Below, piece after piece: positions 35,387-42,764 of a stretch of DNA of 64,000 nt; position 1 is the stretch's first letter, and each line of letters begins with the position of its first letter. The translations under genes were made by a program, and so were the position numbers. The stretch is from Oceanobacillus jordanicus (GTDB taxonomy: Bacteria > Bacillota > Bacilli > Bacillales > Amphibacillaceae), in contig NZ_JAIFZM010000020.1 in assembly GCF_022095695.1 (NCBI RefSeq), forward strand, positions 1 to 64,000, in the 5' to 3' direction. The notes beneath the pieces were generated by a model that saw nothing but the letters and a program-made list of their open reading frames with translations, was not told the DNA's origin and made no database searches.

Positions 35387-36055
35387 ATGGTCAAACTATT
35401 AATCATCGGTCCACCAAGTATTTCTACTCACAAATTGTACAGCAGGGTGTCGAGAGAAGCTGATATTAACCTGATAGGAATTGTAGATAACGAGAGCGAG
35501 ATAAAGGATATAATCTCAGATGATCAACCCGACCTTATTTTAGTTCACTATGCCGAGGAGAGGCTGTACTTAGCTGAAACAATAAAGAACTCCTTCCCAG
35601 AAATGAAGCTAATGTTTGTATTATCCTCGAGTAGAAAGGATGCTATTTTTTATGGATTAAAAATAGGTGTGGTGTCCTTTATACTTAATAATGTAACACC
35701 ACATTGTCTCGTTCGGTCAATTAGTAATGTGTGCGAAGATCAACATGTCGTATCAGGAGAACTTGTAAGAACATTACTAGTCAATATCCGGACGGAGGAT
35801 TTTTTTGAAAAGCAACTTTTTAATCATAAGCTTGGAAAGCATTTTTCTTTGTCACGCAGAGACAACGAAATTGCCTTTTTGGTTTATAAGAATAAAAAAA
35901 ACATAGAGATCGCAGAGTATCTAAAGCTAAAAGAAAAAACAGTACGTGACTATGTCAGTAAGATATATCGTAAGTTTGGGGTTAGAAAAAGAACGGAGCT
36001 TATACAAATCCTTACAGAAATCATGCAAATAGAAGAAAAAATGTTGGAGAAGTAA
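35387..36055 (+). CDS. LuxR-type regulator with degenerate receiver domain
   Basis: A 222-residue protein with a response-regulator-like N-terminus and a C-terminal LuxR/GerE helix-turn-helix (SLSRRDNEIAFLVYKNKKNIEIAEYLKLKEKTVRDYVSKIYRKFGVRKRTEL). In the receiver-like part the N-terminal acidic pair is replaced (LLIIGPPS), the phosphoacceptor Asp position is His54 (PDLILVHYAEE), and the conserved Lys is Asn (SFILNN). It probably is not phosphorylated in the usual way. AAGGTG supports ATG 35387 over the upstream ATG 35255. It converges on a large hybrid kinase gene 11 bases away. Confidence 0.82.
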   Translation: MVKLLIIGPPSISTHKLYSRVSREADINLIGIVDNESEIKDIISDDQPDLILVHYAEERLYLAETIKNSFPEMKLMFVLSSSRKDAIFYGLKIGVVSFILNNVTPHCLVRSISNVCEDQHVVSGELVRTLLVNIRTEDFFEKQLFNHKLGKHFSLSRRDNEIAFLVYKNKKNIEIAEYLKLKEKTVRDYVSKIYRKFGVRKRTELIQILTEIMQIEEKMLEK

Positions 36056-36066
36056 GGTTGTTTCTC

Positions 36067-39000
36067 CTAGCTCTGATCATTTGAAACGAAAAATGAAACA
36101 ATGGTACCTTTCGCTTGTTCGCTTTTAATAGTTATTCCTTCGCCAAACAACTGTCTTAGTCGTCTATCTGTATTGTATATTCCCACACTTTTTCTCTCTC
36201 TAGGGTTATGTTTTGTGAGGCGTACCTGTTGTTCAGAGTTCATGCCAACGCCATCATCCATTATAGAAATCCTTGTGAAACCCTTATATGCTTTTATGCT
36301 AATTGTTACGGTACCACCTTCAGACTGTTTTAAAATGCCATGGTTTATTGCATTTTCAACCAATGTTTGGATGGAAAGAGGAGGCAATTGCACTTTAATC
36401 CTTGCATCCACATCCCATTTTATATTAACACGATCACCAAACCTCACTTTTTCTATTTCAATGTAGGAATGGACAAGTGCTAATTCCTCTTCTAGGCTAA
36501 CGAGAGTTTCGGTATTTTTAAATGCAAAACTAGTTTGGATAAATTGAATGAAGTGGTCTAAGACATACCGCATTTTTTCTTGATCTATTTCCATTAAGTA
36601 CATAATGGAATTTAAGGTGTTAAACAAAAAATGAGGTTTGATTTGTGCTTGAAGCCAAGCCGCTTCCATTCGCATATGCTCCGCAATGGAGGTTTTTAGC
36701 TTTACAAGTACATCCACACGAGACCTTAATTCTAGTGGATCCACAGGTTTTACAATGTAATCATTGGCTCCGGAAGCAAAGCCAGTAGACAAATCCTCTG
36801 AGCTATTTCTTGCTGTTAGTAATAGAATTGGCAACTCAGAAAGCGTGTATTGCTCTCTAACTTTTTTCGTTAATTCATAACCAGACATATATGGCATCAT
36901 GACATCACTAATGAGCAAGTGAAATGTATCGGTTTTTAATTTTTCCAACGCCTCTGCTCCACTAACAGCAGTTGTTATTTCATATTGTTCTGAAGCTAAT
37001 ATGTTTTTTAGCACCCGCAAGTTGATTGTTTCATCATCCACCACGAGTAGCTTTGGTGCTTCTGAGTAAAGGATAGGATGAGTCGTTTCTATGGCTTTTG
37101 AAACAGCAGCTTCCAGATGGGAAATAACTGGGAGGTTAGGTGTTTCAACAACAGAATGTTCCTCCTTTGCTAATAGCAAAGAAAAGGAAAATACCGATCC
37201 TTTATGCAAGGCAGAATGAACCTCAATCTCCCCACCATGCAACTTAACTAATTGATGGCTGATGGTTAGGCCTAAGCCAACTCCACCCCTAACTTCGTCG
37301 ACATCCTCCTCTATACCCTGCTCATATGGCTTGAAGATGGAATGGATCCGCTCCTCTTTCATGCCAATTCCAGTATCCGCAACAGATATAACCACTTTGT
37401 TATCCATGTAATTGGTAGAAATGGTAATAGTTCCTTTGTCCGTATACTTAATCGCATTATGAAGTAAGTTGACGAGAATCTGAATCAGCCTGTTTTCATC
37501 AGCTAGTACTGGTTGAACATCGCCCTGAACATCAGTTTGTATCTGGACTGGTCTATCTTCAAGGAGATGCTGAAGCATGTCAACAACTCCTGCGGTAACT
37601 GCTTGTAAAGGAAGTGGTTTCAACTGTAAGGTTACCTTATTCTCTTTAATTCGCCCCAAATCCAGCAAGTCGTTGATCATAGAAGACATCCGCTTTCCAA
37701 CCGTTATAAGTAGTTCCATATTTTGATAGTCTTCTTGATTCAATTTATTTTCTTTACTATGCAACACAGAATGCGCAATATTAATCATGCTGTGTAATGG
37801 ATTACGTAGTTCATGTGAAGTATTAGCAAGGAATGCGTCTTTCCGCTTGTCCACTTGGATAAGTTCTTCGGAAAGACCCTGTATACGATGTACGTTTCGT
37901 AAAAAACGTTTTAACCAGAAAGCGGAGAAGAGAAATATTGTAATTAAAAGATCAACAGGATAGAAAAATCGTTCAATCGTTGAGTTGCTATAAATGATGG
38001 CCCATATCACATTGTTTGTAATAGCAGCAGCACTTAACAACAAGTACAAAACATCTTCCATTCGATTCCTGGCTGCTTTAAAAAATTGTATGGTAATAAA
38101 GCAGGTAGTAGTAAGTAAGACAATACCTAAAAGAAAGCGCAGACTTAGTATGTAGGTGACCGGTGCTAAAAGAATGAACCCTACATACAACAAATAAGCG
38201 GATAAAAACCATTTGAGCATTTTGTTAGCATATTCTGGCAAAAAATGCTTGAAGAATAGAAGCATAAACGAAGCAATACTTGTATATACCAGGAAGAGCA
38301 TTTTTACACTGCTTTCATAGGTGATAGGGATAAGTTTTAGAAGGAATTTATCTACATCTAAAAATACCATGAGCATTGCATTTATAAGTAACAGAAAAAA
38401 GTACAGTAAGCTTTTTGGTCTTTTTCCAACAAAGTACAAGAAAGCAATAAAAATAGCAACAGCACCAAGTACAGTCAGAACAATGATCTGACTAATAACC
38501 GAAAACCTAGTCTCTTTGTTTATTGCCGAAGCATATCCAAATTTCACAACTCCTACTTCTGATGATCGTATTGGATAGTTTCCATGGGCAACGTGCACGA
38601 TAACATCTATCGTTTCTTTATTCGATCGAAAAGATACAGTATAGGGGACCTTTTGGGCAATATAATCAGAAGGGTTCACAGATGGGTTACCAGAACCACT
38701 AATTTCCTCTCCATCAATAAACAGTTTAGTTGCAGATTGAATAACAGGCATACGAAGCCCATAATCAGTCGTTGTATCAGAAGGGGGGAGAAGGATTCGT
38801 AAATGATACGTGCCTACTGTATAAGTGGACCCAATCGGAATGTTATTCCATCCATTAGGAAAAGTATTATATGTTTTACCATCTTGAGCCTGCTGTAATG
38901 CACTTTGATCCAATAACACATCCGGATAAAACGTCCATTCCCCCACTACTGGGGTTGTTTGTATTTCTCCCAATTGGCCTTGTCTTAAGTCAAGCACACC

Positions 39001-39117
39001 CTCTTGTGCTTCAGGGTGGTGAGTAGTTGAATAGATACTGCCCCATAACAGACGAAAGACCGTTAATACAAGTAGAAAGAAAAGAATTATAATCAGTATC
39101 ATGGAAGGCTTTTTCAT
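36067..39117 (-). CDS. hybrid sensor kinase with two kinase modules and a receiver
   Basis: A 1016-residue membrane sensor. In order: a TM segment, a 7TMR-DISM extracellular-type beta domain (about 40-200), seven membrane helices (about 210-410), HisKA with His435 (TSHELRNPLH), HATPase (N-box NAIKYTDKG, GIGMKEERI, GGVGLGLTI), a receiver with Asp738 (LLISDVMMPYMSGYE), then a second LytS/YpdA-type kinase with His829 (QIKPHFLFNTLNS) and its own HATPase (LVENAINHGILKQS, DDGVGM). Signals may be carbohydrate-like, as for other 7TMR-DISM proteins. The only neighbouring regulator is the degenerate LuxR protein convergent to it. Confidence 0.92.
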   Translation of the reverse strand: MKKPSMILIIILFFLLVLTVFRLLWGSIYSTTHHPEAQEGVLDLRQGQLGEIQTTPVVGEWTFYPDVLLDQSALQQAQDGKTYNTFPNGWNNIPIGSTYTVGTYHLRILLPPSDTTTDYGLRMPVIQSATKLFIDGEEISGSGNPSVNPSDYIAQKVPYTVSFRSNKETIDVIVHVAHGNYPIRSSEVGVVKFGYASAINKETRFSVISQIIVLTVLGAVAIFIAFLYFVGKRPKSLLYFFLLLINAMLMVFLDVDKFLLKLIPITYESSVKMLFLVYTSIASFMLLFFKHFLPEYANKMLKWFLSAYLLYVGFILLAPVTYILSLRFLLGIVLLTTTCFITIQFFKAARNRMEDVLYLLLSAAAITNNVIWAIIYSNSTIERFFYPVDLLITIFLFSAFWLKRFLRNVHRIQGLSEELIQVDKRKDAFLANTSHELRNPLHSMINIAHSVLHSKENKLNQEDYQNMELLITVGKRMSSMINDLLDLGRIKENKVTLQLKPLPLQAVTAGVVDMLQHLLEDRPVQIQTDVQGDVQPVLADENRLIQILVNLLHNAIKYTDKGTITISTNYMDNKVVISVADTGIGMKEERIHSIFKPYEQGIEEDVDEVRGGVGLGLTISHQLVKLHGGEIEVHSALHKGSVFSFSLLLAKEEHSVVETPNLPVISHLEAAVSKAIETTHPILYSEAPKLLVVDDETINLRVLKNILASEQYEITTAVSGAEALEKLKTDTFHLLISDVMMPYMSGYELTKKVREQYTLSELPILLLTARNSSEDLSTGFASGANDYIVKPVDPLELRSRVDVLVKLKTSIAEHMRMEAAWLQAQIKPHFLFNTLNSIMYLMEIDQEKMRYVLDHFIQFIQTSFAFKNTETLVSLEEELALVHSYIEIEKVRFGDRVNIKWDVDARIKVQLPPLSIQTLVENAINHGILKQSEGGTVTISIKAYKGFTRISIMDDGVGMNSEQQVRLTKHNPRERKSVGIYNTDRRLRQLFGEGITIKSEQAKGTIVSFFVSNDQS

Positions 39118-39378
39118 ATGTAAGCTCCGTCTATATGAATTTATTAGAATAGGGAAATATTAACTTATGGTTATGATAATATAATAATAGCAAGAAGCAA
39201 TAAACATAGCTATATGGAATTTAGTAGTAAAAGGATAATTCTCTGTGGGGAAAAGATGGTTTGAATGTGGCATTTTACCTATGTAGTCTCATCTTACTAA
39301 TAAAATCAGAAAATGATGCCCCCTCCTTCCCTTATTTTTCGATAGTAGGAGTAAAGACAGGTATTTGGAGGGGTATAA

Positions 39379-39942
39379 GTGACTAAAAAAAGCAGGGAAG
39401 CATTTGAAGAGATAGTGAGACAAAATGAACGCAGAATACACTTTCATATTCATCGATTAAATCTATCCGATCCACATAAGGAGTATTTTCAGGAAGGGCT
39501 TTGTGCAATGTGGAATGCCTATGAGACCTACGAGCCTGATAAAGGACCGATGGCAACTTACTTTAACTATACGATACGTAATAGGCTGGTTGATTTAGCT
39601 AGAAAACAGGGAAGAGAGAGTCGAAATCAGCAGAGTGCATGTAAAGAAATAAAAAAACATGCAAATAATGGTAATCGTGTAAAACGAGTAGAAGCTTCTA
39701 GTGAGATACTTTCCAATTTGGAAGAGGAGATAATAGGAAATCATGTATGGGGAATTTTAAAGCAGGAACTCACTGACAACCAGTGGAAATGGATTTACTA
39801 TTACATTATTAGTTGTATGAAAATAAAAGAAATTGCAATTCAAGAAGAAACCTCGGAAGAAGCTGTAAAAAGCTGGGGTAAGCAAGTAAGAAAAAAATTA
39901 CGTAATAAAGATTTCCAAAAACGATTAAAATTGTATGGCTAG
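39379..39942 (+). CDS. sigma-70 family RNA polymerase sigma factor
   Basis: A 187-residue sigma factor. Region 2 spans about residues 10-80 (YFQEGLCAMWNAYETYEPDKGPMATYFNYTIRNRLVDLARK) and region 4 about 125-180 (ELTDNQWKWIYYYIISCMKIKEIAIQEETSEEAVKSWGKQVRKKLR), separated by a Lys/Asn-rich linker with no region 3. It has no adjacent anti-sigma gene. GGAGGGGTATAA precedes GTG 39379. The regulon is unknown. Confidence 0.85.
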   Translation: MTKKSREAFEEIVRQNERRIHFHIHRLNLSDPHKEYFQEGLCAMWNAYETYEPDKGPMATYFNYTIRNRLVDLARKQGRESRNQQSACKEIKKHANNGNRVKRVEASSEILSNLEEEIIGNHVWGILKQELTDNQWKWIYYYIISCMKIKEIAIQEETSEEAVKSWGKQVRKKLRNKDFQKRLKLYG

Positions 39943-39985
39943 CGTCACGCCTCCAAAGTCGAAAAAATATATTTTCAATAAATAA

Positions 39986-40016
39986 AAAAGCAAGCCATCA
40001 GCCGGCTTGCTTTTAT
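39986..40016. terminator. bidirectional terminator between the sigma factor and YabR-like genes
   Basis: AAAGCAAGCC (39987-39996) pairs with GGCTTGCTTT (40004-40013). An A-run lies before and a T-run after, so it can serve both converging genes. Confidence 0.88.
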
Positions 40017-40032
40017 CTATGTCATGAAGTTT

Positions 40033-40461
40033 TTATCCGCGTCTTCCGCCTCTGCCACCACGTTTAGTATCGGTGTTGCGTTTAAGCGTGGATAAATTCT
40101 CTTCACTTGATTTTAAGAATTTAGCCACCTTGTCTTCAAAGCTTTCCTTAGGTTTAAATCCACCCTTTGGACGGAAATCCTTCGAATTACGATCTCTACC
40201 TTGGCGAGATGGGCGCTGACCTTCTGGCTTATCAACAGCTTTCTTAATAGATAAAGCTACTTTACCTTCTTTTTCACTGATGATTTTTACTTCTACTTCA
40301 TCGCCAACAGTTAAGTGATCATTCACATCTTTTACATAACTGTCTGCTACTTCACTAATGTGTACCAGACCGGTTTTTCCACCAGGTAATTCAACAAATG
40401 CTCCAAAATTAGTAATCCCTGTTACTTTACCTTTGACTTTACTGCCTATTTCAATTGACAA
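40033..40461 (-). CDS. S1 domain RNA-binding protein, YabR-like
   Basis: A 142-residue protein. Residues 1-75 are an S1 OB-fold (GSKVKGKVTGITNFGAFVELPGGKTGLVHISEVA and GDEVEVKIISEKEGKVALSI). The rest is a basic Arg/Gly/Lys-rich tail ending RGGRGGRRG, typical of YabR/YugI-type RNA-binding factors that associate with ribosomes or polynucleotide phosphorylase. The start is TTG 40461 behind AAGGGGG. It is away from the divIC neighbourhood where B. subtilis yabR lies. Confidence 0.88.
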   Translation of the reverse strand: MSIEIGSKVKGKVTGITNFGAFVELPGGKTGLVHISEVADSYVKDVNDHLTVGDEVEVKIISEKEGKVALSIKKAVDKPEGQRPSRQGRDRNSKDFRPKGGFKPKESFEDKVAKFLKSSEENLSTLKRNTDTKRGGRGGRRG

Positions 40462-40591
40462 AAAAGTTCCCCCTTATGATTTATAAGCAACTCATTATAA
40501 CAAATATCTACGTTTTTATCAAATAACGAAAAAAGTATAAAATAGTACCTTGCATTAATTAGTAGTTAGTTGTATATTAAGTATATCGAGG

Positions 40592-40610
40592 TACTGTTCA
40601 ATAAACAGTA
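40592..40610 (+). promoter_or_regulatory. palindrome upstream of the PadR gene
   Basis: TACTGTTCAATAAACAGTA is a perfect seven-bp inverted repeat with a five-base spacer, 26 bases before the PadR start codon. It is a good candidate for autoregulation by PadR. Further upstream, AGTACCT and AGGTACT form a second, widely spaced inverted pair. Confidence 0.55.
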
Positions 40611-40635
40611 GTGAAGAAAGAGGTGTGACTGGGAA

Positions 40636-40959
40636 GTGAATATACAATTTAAAAAAGGAGTCCTTGAGCTTTGTGTACTTGCCTTATTGGATAAACAAGA
40701 TCGATATGGTTATGAATTAGTTCAAAGGATTTCTGACAATATTGCTATATCGGAGGGTTCCGTGTATCCGTTATTACGCAGACTTACCAAAGAAGCTTAT
40801 TTTACAACCTATTTACAGGAGTCGAAAGAGGGACCTTCTCGCAAATATTACCATTTAACAGACCAGGGAAGGGATTATCTCCATCAATTAAATGAAGAAT
40901 GGAAAGCATTTACTGAAGGTGTAAACGAATTATTAAGGGAGGTTGTTAGCGATGAGTAA
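40636..40959 (+). CDS. PadR family transcriptional regulator
   Basis: A 107-residue winged-helix repressor: [24 protein letters not shown], then [21 protein letters not shown] and the [15 protein letters not shown] wing. It heads a three-gene unit, PadR-DUF1700-DUF4097, widespread in Firmicutes and linked to envelope stress. The start is GTG 40636. Its stop overlaps the next gene's start by eight bases. Confidence 0.92.
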   Translation: MNIQFKKGVLELCVLALLDKQDRYGYELVQRISDNIAISEGSVYPLLRRLTKEAYFTTYLQESKEGPSRKYYHLTDQGRDYLHQLNEEWKAFTEGVNELLREVVSDE

Positions 40960-41512
40960 AGAAGCTTTTATGAGAAAGTTAGAAAGGGCCTTAGTAAAGT
41001 TGCCTGTTGCTGAACGTCAGGACATACTAGAAGATTTTCATGAGCATTTCCATGTCGGAATGCAGGAAGGGAAAGACGAAGCTGAAATTGCAGCCGCTCT
41101 TGGCTCTCCTAATCAAATTGCTAAAGAACTATTGGCAACGTATTATTTAGATAGGGCTGGAGAAGAATCGAATGTTGGAAATGTCTTTAGAGCAGTTTGG
41201 GCAGTAATAGGGTTGGGATTTTTTAATCTCGTTGTAGTGCTTGGACCGTTTATTGCAGTGTTAGGATGTATTGTAGGGGGATGGACTGTAGGTGTTGCAT
41301 TTATTGTGTCACCCATTCTTGTTCTACTTAATGTCATCATCTATCCAGATACTTTTAGGCTATTTGATTTATTCGCTTCTATTGGGCTTACCGGAGTTGG
41401 TTTATTCATTTCAATTGGAATGTTCTATGCAACGCGATTTATTGTGAAATTATTTATCCGCTATTTATCTTATAATATCAAATTAGTGAAAGGTGGTTTA
41501 AAGCATGCCTAA
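40952..41512 (+). CDS. DUF1700 membrane protein
   Basis: A 186-residue protein. The N-terminal 75 residues are a cytoplasmic helical DUF1700 domain ([56 protein letters not shown]). Three or four transmembrane helices follow. GGAGG at 40937-40941 favours ATG 40952 over the upstream TTG 40943. It couples by overlap to both neighbours and probably works with PadR and DUF4097 in one stress pathway. Confidence 0.88.
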   Translation: MSKEAFMRKLERALVKLPVAERQDILEDFHEHFHVGMQEGKDEAEIAAALGSPNQIAKELLATYYLDRAGEESNVGNVFRAVWAVIGLGFFNLVVVLGPFIAVLGCIVGGWTVGVAFIVSPILVLLNVIIYPDTFRLFDLFASIGLTGVGLFISIGMFYATRFIVKLFIRYLSYNIKLVKGGLKHA

Positions 41513-42305
41513 TTTTAAAAAGATCAGTATTATAGCATTAATTCTGTTGGGAGTCGGGGTTATTGGTAGTGTGGTAACCTTTGCATCAAGTGATCGATCT
41601 GCAATCTCAGAATCAGAGAAATTTTCTGGTCAAGATGTGGAAAAGGTGGATGTTCAACTAAATAACCAAAAACTGTACGTGAAACCAAGCAAGTCTGATG
41701 AGATTATTGTAGAGCTTGAAGGAAAAGGAAATAATCCAGAAAAAGAACGTTTACAGGCTGAATTAGAAGGTGATACCTTACTTGTGAAAACGAGAGAGCG
41801 TGATAGAAAAATGTTCCGTTTTTTTGACTGGGGAGACAGCATGATCCTATCCATATACTTACCAGAAAAAGAATATACTGCCTTCAAGGTTGATATAAAT
41901 AATGGAAGTATCAATGCGGAAAATATACAGGCAAAGGACTTTATCGCCAGCACGGATAACGGAAAAATTATGATCGAAGATATCCTTTCCGAGCGCGTTG
42001 ACGTTGAATCTAATAACGGTAAAATTGAACTCGATAACGTGGAAGGCGAGTTGAACGGTAAAACAAACAATGGGGCGATCTCACTTGTTACAGAAAGTTT
42101 AGACCGTCCTATTCATCTAGCATCTGATAACGGGAAAATTAATGTTAAATCAAGTCAGGAGCCGACTAATGTAACATTTGATGTCCGAGTAGATAATGGG
42201 AGCATTGATATTTTTGGTGACTCAGATTGGGATACAGTTGTCGGAGGTGGAGAAAACCGAGTTAAATTAACAACACATAATGGGAGTATTACAGTAGATC
42301 GCTAA
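41505..42305 (+). CDS. DUF4097 beta-strand repeat protein
   Basis: A 266-residue surface or membrane-anchored protein. An N-terminal hydrophobic segment (about 8-27) is followed by repeated beta strands with the family pattern NGSINAENIQ, DNGKIMIEDI, NNGKIELDNV, NNGAISLV and DNGKINVKS, a right-handed beta-helix type repeat. It overlaps the DUF1700 gene by eight bases. Families PadR, DUF1700 and DUF4097 recur together as an envelope-stress module. The exact function is unknown. Confidence 0.88.
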   Translation: MPNFKKISIIALILLGVGVIGSVVTFASSDRSAISESEKFSGQDVEKVDVQLNNQKLYVKPSKSDEIIVELEGKGNNPEKERLQAELEGDTLLVKTRERDRKMFRFFDWGDSMILSIYLPEKEYTAFKVDINNGSINAENIQAKDFIASTDNGKIMIEDILSERVDVESNNGKIELDNVEGELNGKTNNGAISLVTESLDRPIHLASDNGKINVKSSQEPTNVTFDVRVDNGSIDIFGDSDWDTVVGGGENRVKLTTHNGSITVDR

Positions 42306-42327
42306 GTTCCTGTTTAGCTTTTAACAT

Positions 42328-42353
42328 GTTTAATTATCTTCCATTTCGGAAAT
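42328..42353 (+). promoter_or_regulatory. candidate sigma-B promoter of the CsbD-family gene
   Basis: GTTTAA (42328-42333), 14 bases, then GGAAAT (42348-42353), against the sigma-B consensus GTTTAA-N12-15-GGGTAT. The B. subtilis csbD gene is sigma-B dependent, which fits. Confidence 0.55.
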
Positions 42354-42378
42354 ACGTTCTGTAAGGAGCGTGGTAAAC

Positions 42379-42573
42379 ATGAGTAAAAACGGATCTTCAG
42401 ATAAAGTTAAAGGAGCAATAAGTAAAGCAAAAGGTGAGACAAAAGATCAGGTAGGTAATTTAACAGATAATAAAAAAATGCAAGCAGAAGGAAAAAAAGA
42501 TAAAGCAAAAGGTGAATTTCAGGATACTGCTGGTGAAGCAAAGCAGAACAGTAACAATCGTTATGAAAGATAA
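42379..42573 (+). CDS. CsbD-family general stress protein
   Basis: A 64-residue hydrophilic, Lys/Gly/Asn-rich protein of the CsbD type: SDKVKGAISKAKGETKDQVGNLTDNKKMQAEGKKDKAKGEFQD. It is probably intrinsically disordered and induced by general stress. AAGGAG at 42363-42368 points to ATG 42379; the in-frame GTG at 42370 is one base from that site. Confidence 0.9.
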   Translation: MSKNGSSDKVKGAISKAKGETKDQVGNLTDNKKMQAEGKKDKAKGEFQDTAGEAKQNSNNRYER

Positions 42574-42764
42574 CGTACGGAAAGGGCGGAGTCGATGAGG
42601 CTTCGCCTTTTCATTAGTTTAAAATAATATGCTTCGTAGTCGAAAGTATTAAATAAGAGCTTTTCAAATAAATTGCTATAATAATAAGGTATATTCAGGT
42701 ACATTTTGTTAGTATTATAAGTAAATAGGATCGAAGAGAAATAAAGAAGATGAGGGAACTTCAT

